64,000 bases of DNA from JANOYY01 sp043720395 (GTDB taxonomy: Bacteria; Actinomycetota; Acidimicrobiia; Acidimicrobiales; JANYDT01), in contig JAYSSR010000084.1 in NCBI GenBank assembly GCA_043720395.1, positions 1 to 64,000 of the forward strand, given 5' to 3'. Both the position numbers and the translations under genes were made by a program. The notes below the pieces were generated by a model. The model made no database searches, was not told the DNA's origin, and saw nothing but the letters and a program-made list of their open reading frames with translations. This document shows positions 61,259 to 64,000 of the stretch, in pieces. Position 1 is the stretch's first letter, and each line of letters begins with the position of its first letter.

Positions 61259-63310
61259 CTACGGCAGGCGGTGCACGATCAAGGGGAGCACGGCCGTGGC
61301 ACCGGCCTCGCGCAGCAGCGCGGCTGCGACGGTGGCGGTCCACCCGCTGCGATACACGGCGTCGACCAGCAGGATGGGTCCCGCTGGCACCTCGACTCCC
61401 GGCCTCAGCGCCATGCCCGCCAGCAGTGCCGACACCTTCGCACCCGACGCAGAGTCGGGCGGGGCCGTGGGCCCGGACAGGCCGAGCGCGTCCACGACCT
61501 CCAACTTGCCGACCGACGCCACGTGCGAGACCACCGACTCGATCAGCCGCTGGTGCGTGAGCGACGGAACACCGACAACCGCCACCGGGCGAGCACCCCA
61601 TACAGTTCGCCACCGCGTCAGCACCGCGACAACGCCGTCGAGGATCGAGGCAGGTGCCGGCGCGTCGAAGCGGCCGAACACCGGACGCAACTCCTCCGAC
61701 CATCCCGGATCGTCGGCGAACGCGAGCGCCCGACCCTCGCTGCACCCCACGATGCGGCCCCTTCGCCCGACGCCCGACGGCCACAGCTTGCGCGGCTCGA
61801 TGATCACGTCGCGTCCACGGGCGAACACCCGCGCCGACTCCAGGGTCGACGCCGTAGGACGCTCGCCGGGGGATGGGAGCACGCCCGTGCACACGGAGCA
61901 GCGTCCGCAGTCGACCGGGTCCGGGTCGTCGAGCGCTGCTTGGAGGAACCGCATCAGACATCCTGCTCCGGCGGCGAACGATCGCATCAAGTTCGCTTCG
62001 TTGGTCCGGACTGCGGCGAGCGCCTCCCAGCGCAGGGCGTCGTAGATCCATGGCGTCCCGGTCAGCGACCATGACGAACCGCTGCGGTCCACGACGCCTT
62101 CCACAGCGAGAATCTTTAACAGTCCCTCGATCCGTCCGCGCCTCAACGACGTTGAAGATTCGAGGTCGAGCAGCGTCTTCGGACCTTTCATAAGCGCGCT
62201 GAGGATCGTGTCGACGCGCTCCTCATCGGGGACGCCCGCCGTTGCGAAGTACTCCCAGATCTGCTCGTCGGTTTCGGACGGGAGCAGGACGGCCATGGCG
62301 TCGTCGAGCGCTCGTCCGGCGCGTCCGACCTGTTGGTAGTAGGCGACCGGGGAGGATGGCGAGCCGACGTGGATGCAGAACGCGAGGTCCGGTTTGTCGT
62401 ACCCCATGCCGAGTGCCGACGTTGCGACGACGGCCTTCAGCTCGTTGCGACGCAACCGATCCTCGATCCGCTCCCGCTCGGTCGAATCAAGTCCACCATG
62501 GTAGGCAGCAACGTCGAAGCCTTGCGACGCAAGGAATCCGGCGAGACGCTCCGCCTCCGCGATCGTAAGTGTGTAGACGATTCCCGAACCGGCAGCGGCG
62601 GCCAGGGCATCGCTCACCCATGCGTAGCGCTCGAGCGAGGCGAGTCCGGGCACGACCGCAAGCCGAAGGGAGGAGCGGGCGAGCGAACCGCGGAACGTCA
62701 CGGTGTCCGCTCCCAGCTGGCCGGCGACGTCGATGGTCACGCGGGTGTTGGCCGTGGCCGTGGTCGCGAGAACCGGGGTGCGCGCGGCCACGCAGACCAG
62801 CGTCTTCGCCAGACGCTGGTAGTCCGGCCGGAAGTCGAAGCCCCAGTCGGAGATGCAGTGGGCCTCGTCGATCACGATGAGTCCGGCCGTCGCGATCAGG
62901 CCGGGCAGCAGCGAGGCGAAGCGGCGGTTCGCAAGTCGCTCGGGGGAGACTAGAAGGACGTCGAGCTGTCCACTGGTGGCGTCAGCGAGGATCGTGTCCC
63001 AGTCGTCGACGTTGGTGGAGTTCACGGTCGCCGCCTTCAGCCCGGCCCGGCCCGCGGCGTTGACCTGGTCACGCATGAGGGCGAGGAGCGGCGACACGAT
63101 GAGCGTTGGACCGCTGCCCCCGGCCCGCAGCGCCGACGTGGCCGCCCAGTACACCGCCGACTTGCCCCATCCGGTGGCCTGCACGACGAGCACTCGAGCG
63201 CGATCGTCGACGAGTGCACTCACGGCTGCCACCTGGTCGGGCCGTGGCCGCGCATCGGGACCCGCCATCGCTGTCAGGACGCGTTGGAGGTGAAGTTCGG
63301 CATCGCTCAC
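61259..63310 (-). CDS. RecQ-family DNA helicase with C-terminal phosphoribosyltransferase-like domain
   Basis: A 683-residue protein. Helicase core: VVQATGWGKSAVYW (Walker A), TLIVSPLLALMRDQ, IDEAHCISDWGFDFRPDY (DEAH), TTATANTRV, YHGGLDSTERERI, ATSALGMGYDKPD and YYQQVGRAGR. A zinc-type CGRCSVC follows near residue 460. The last 130 residues end with ILLVDAVYRSGWTATVAAALL, the PRPP-binding-type loop of phosphoribosyltransferases. GTG at 63310 gives MSDAELHLQRVL; GTG 63313 is adjacent. Role in DNA repair. Confidence 0.93.
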   Translation of the reverse strand: MSDAELHLQRVLTAMAGPDARPRPDQVAAVSALVDDRARVLVVQATGWGKSAVYWAATSALRAGGSGPTLIVSPLLALMRDQVNAAGRAGLKAATVNSTNVDDWDTILADATSGQLDVLLVSPERLANRRFASLLPGLIATAGLIVIDEAHCISDWGFDFRPDYQRLAKTLVCVAARTPVLATTATANTRVTIDVAGQLGADTVTFRGSLARSSLRLAVVPGLASLERYAWVSDALAAAAGSGIVYTLTIAEAERLAGFLASQGFDVAAYHGGLDSTERERIEDRLRRNELKAVVATSALGMGYDKPDLAFCIHVGSPSSPVAYYQQVGRAGRALDDAMAVLLPSETDEQIWEYFATAGVPDEERVDTILSALMKGPKTLLDLESSTSLRRGRIEGLLKILAVEGVVDRSGSSWSLTGTPWIYDALRWEALAAVRTNEANLMRSFAAGAGCLMRFLQAALDDPDPVDCGRCSVCTGVLPSPGERPTASTLESARVFARGRDVIIEPRKLWPSGVGRRGRIVGCSEGRALAFADDPGWSEELRPVFGRFDAPAPASILDGVVAVLTRWRTVWGARPVAVVGVPSLTHQRLIESVVSHVASVGKLEVVDALGLSGPTAPPDSASGAKVSALLAGMALRPGVEVPAGPILLVDAVYRSGWTATVAAALLREAGATAVLPLIVHRLP

Positions 63311-63614
63311 CACTGCATTGTTGCCGCGGGCGGGTGGGTCGCCGCGCACGTGTGTCGCGCAGTCGGTTTGCAGATGTGCATTGCGTATGGATTGCCAATG
63401 GGCTGCAGATCTGCCAATGGATTTGAGGCGCGGCGGTGGATGTGGGCTGAACGCCACTGATCGCACGTGAACAGTGGTCGGTTGACGTTGATCGCTCGCA
63501 CTGGGCGCACCAATGTTGTGGTGGGCGCAACAAATCGACCGAGACCGAGACAGTCCACCGCGCTGAGGCCGCCGCAGTGGTCGTGGCGACATTGGACAGG
63601 TAGCGTCCCCCGCC
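63311..63614. promoter_or_regulatory. divergent intergenic region with repeats
   Basis: Between the divergent RecQ and SDR genes. TGCCAATGG occurs at 63393-63401 and 63412-63420 around the palindrome GCAGATCTGC (63405-63414). Nothing else identifiable. Confidence 0.4.
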
Positions 63615-64000
63615 ATGACCGCCGCACCGAAACCCGTTACCGTCGTTACCGGAGCGAACTCCGGCATCGGACGTGCCACCGCCATCCACCTCGCCGCTCA
63701 GGGCCACGACGTGTACGGCACGGTGCGCTCGCTCGACAAGGCGGGCAAGCTGCAGGTGATGGCCGAGCAGGCAGGTGTGCAGGTGAACCTCGTCGTGCTC
63801 GACGTTGCCGACGACGATTCGGTCAAGCACGGGATGGCCGAGATCCTTGAACAGGCGGGACGCGTCGATAACCTCGTGAACAACGCCGGAATCGGCGGTA
63901 ATGCAGTCACGGAGGAGTGTCCGATTAGCCTCTATGCGAATGTCATGAACGTGAACTTCTATGGTGTAATTCGGTGCATCCAGTCAGTTCTACCCCAAAT
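63615..64000 (+). CDS. short-chain dehydrogenase/reductase, 3' end beyond window
   Basis: The first 128 residues of an SDR with VTGANSGIG at residues 11-19, LDVADDDSV, NNAGIGG and MNVNFYGVIR. The catalytic tyrosine lies beyond the window. ATG at 63615. Divergent from the RecQ-family gene. Confidence 0.9.
   Translation, partial: MTAAPKPVTVVTGANSGIGRATAIHLAAQGHDVYGTVRSLDKAGKLQVMAEQAGVQVNLVVLDVADDDSVKHGMAEILEQAGRVDNLVNNAGIGGNAVTEECPISLYANVMNVNFYGVIRCIQSVLPQ

Overview
The window looks like a high-GC actinobacterial chromosome, most likely an Acidimicrobiia-type lineage. This is inferred from many acyl-CoA catabolism genes, GTG/TTG starts, leaderless promoters with TAnnnT -10 boxes and a RecQ helicase with a phosphoribosyltransferase-like tail. 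No 16S rRNA or other taxonomic marker is present.

Region 1, about 0.3-39 kb, is a dense catabolic island. It holds aldehyde dehydrogenase, many SDR dehydrogenases, three acyl-CoA ligase-type genes across regions 1-2 (one FadD3-like), two adjacent pairs of acyl-CoA dehydrogenases, enoyl-CoA hydratases, a DUF35 protein with a thiolase-fold partner, CaiB/BaiF CoA-transferases, a P450, thioesterase, alpha/beta hydrolases, aminoglycoside-phosphotransferase-fold kinases, two AttH/CrtC-like proteins and seven amidohydrolase-2 family genes. Together they suggest CoA-dependent breakdown of a hydrophobic cyclic or branched substrate (steroid- or terpenoid-like); the substrate itself is inference. The intergenic spaces carry sixteen copies of a 16-bp palindrome, consensus TTRAYRTCGAYRTYAA, usually next to a -10 box, so this block looks like one locally clustered regulon. 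The same block contains many broken genes: single-base frameshifts, often at homopolymers, between 5.4 and 12 kb, and several stubs with internal or terminal deletions. A FitAB/VapBC-type toxin-antitoxin pair sits at 19.4-20.1 kb.

Region 2, 40.4-48.4 kb, is a second acyl-CoA operon on the minus strand (DUF35, thiolase-like, crotonase, tandem CoA-transferase, a 29-codon small ORF, acyl-CoA ligase, SDR) with a divergent TetR regulator. It has none of the 16-bp palindromes.

Region 3, about 48.4-60.1 kb, is an integrative mobilisable element next to a tRNA-Lys(CTT) gene: tyrosine integrase with an HNH-like N-terminus, excisionase-like protein, a frameshifted single-strand binding protein gene, MobF relaxase-helicase, an iteron array, a ComM/YifB-like protein that has lost its ATPase residues, and a glutamine-amidotransferase-like gene in which the nucleophile codon is an in-frame TGA followed by a bacterial-SECIS-like hairpin, i.e. 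a probable selenoprotein carried as cargo. No type IV secretion genes are seen.

Region 4, 60.0-64 kb, is ordinary chromosome: tRNA-Lys and tRNA-His, an ArfB-like ribosome rescue factor, RecQ-family helicase and the start of an SDR gene cut by the window edge.
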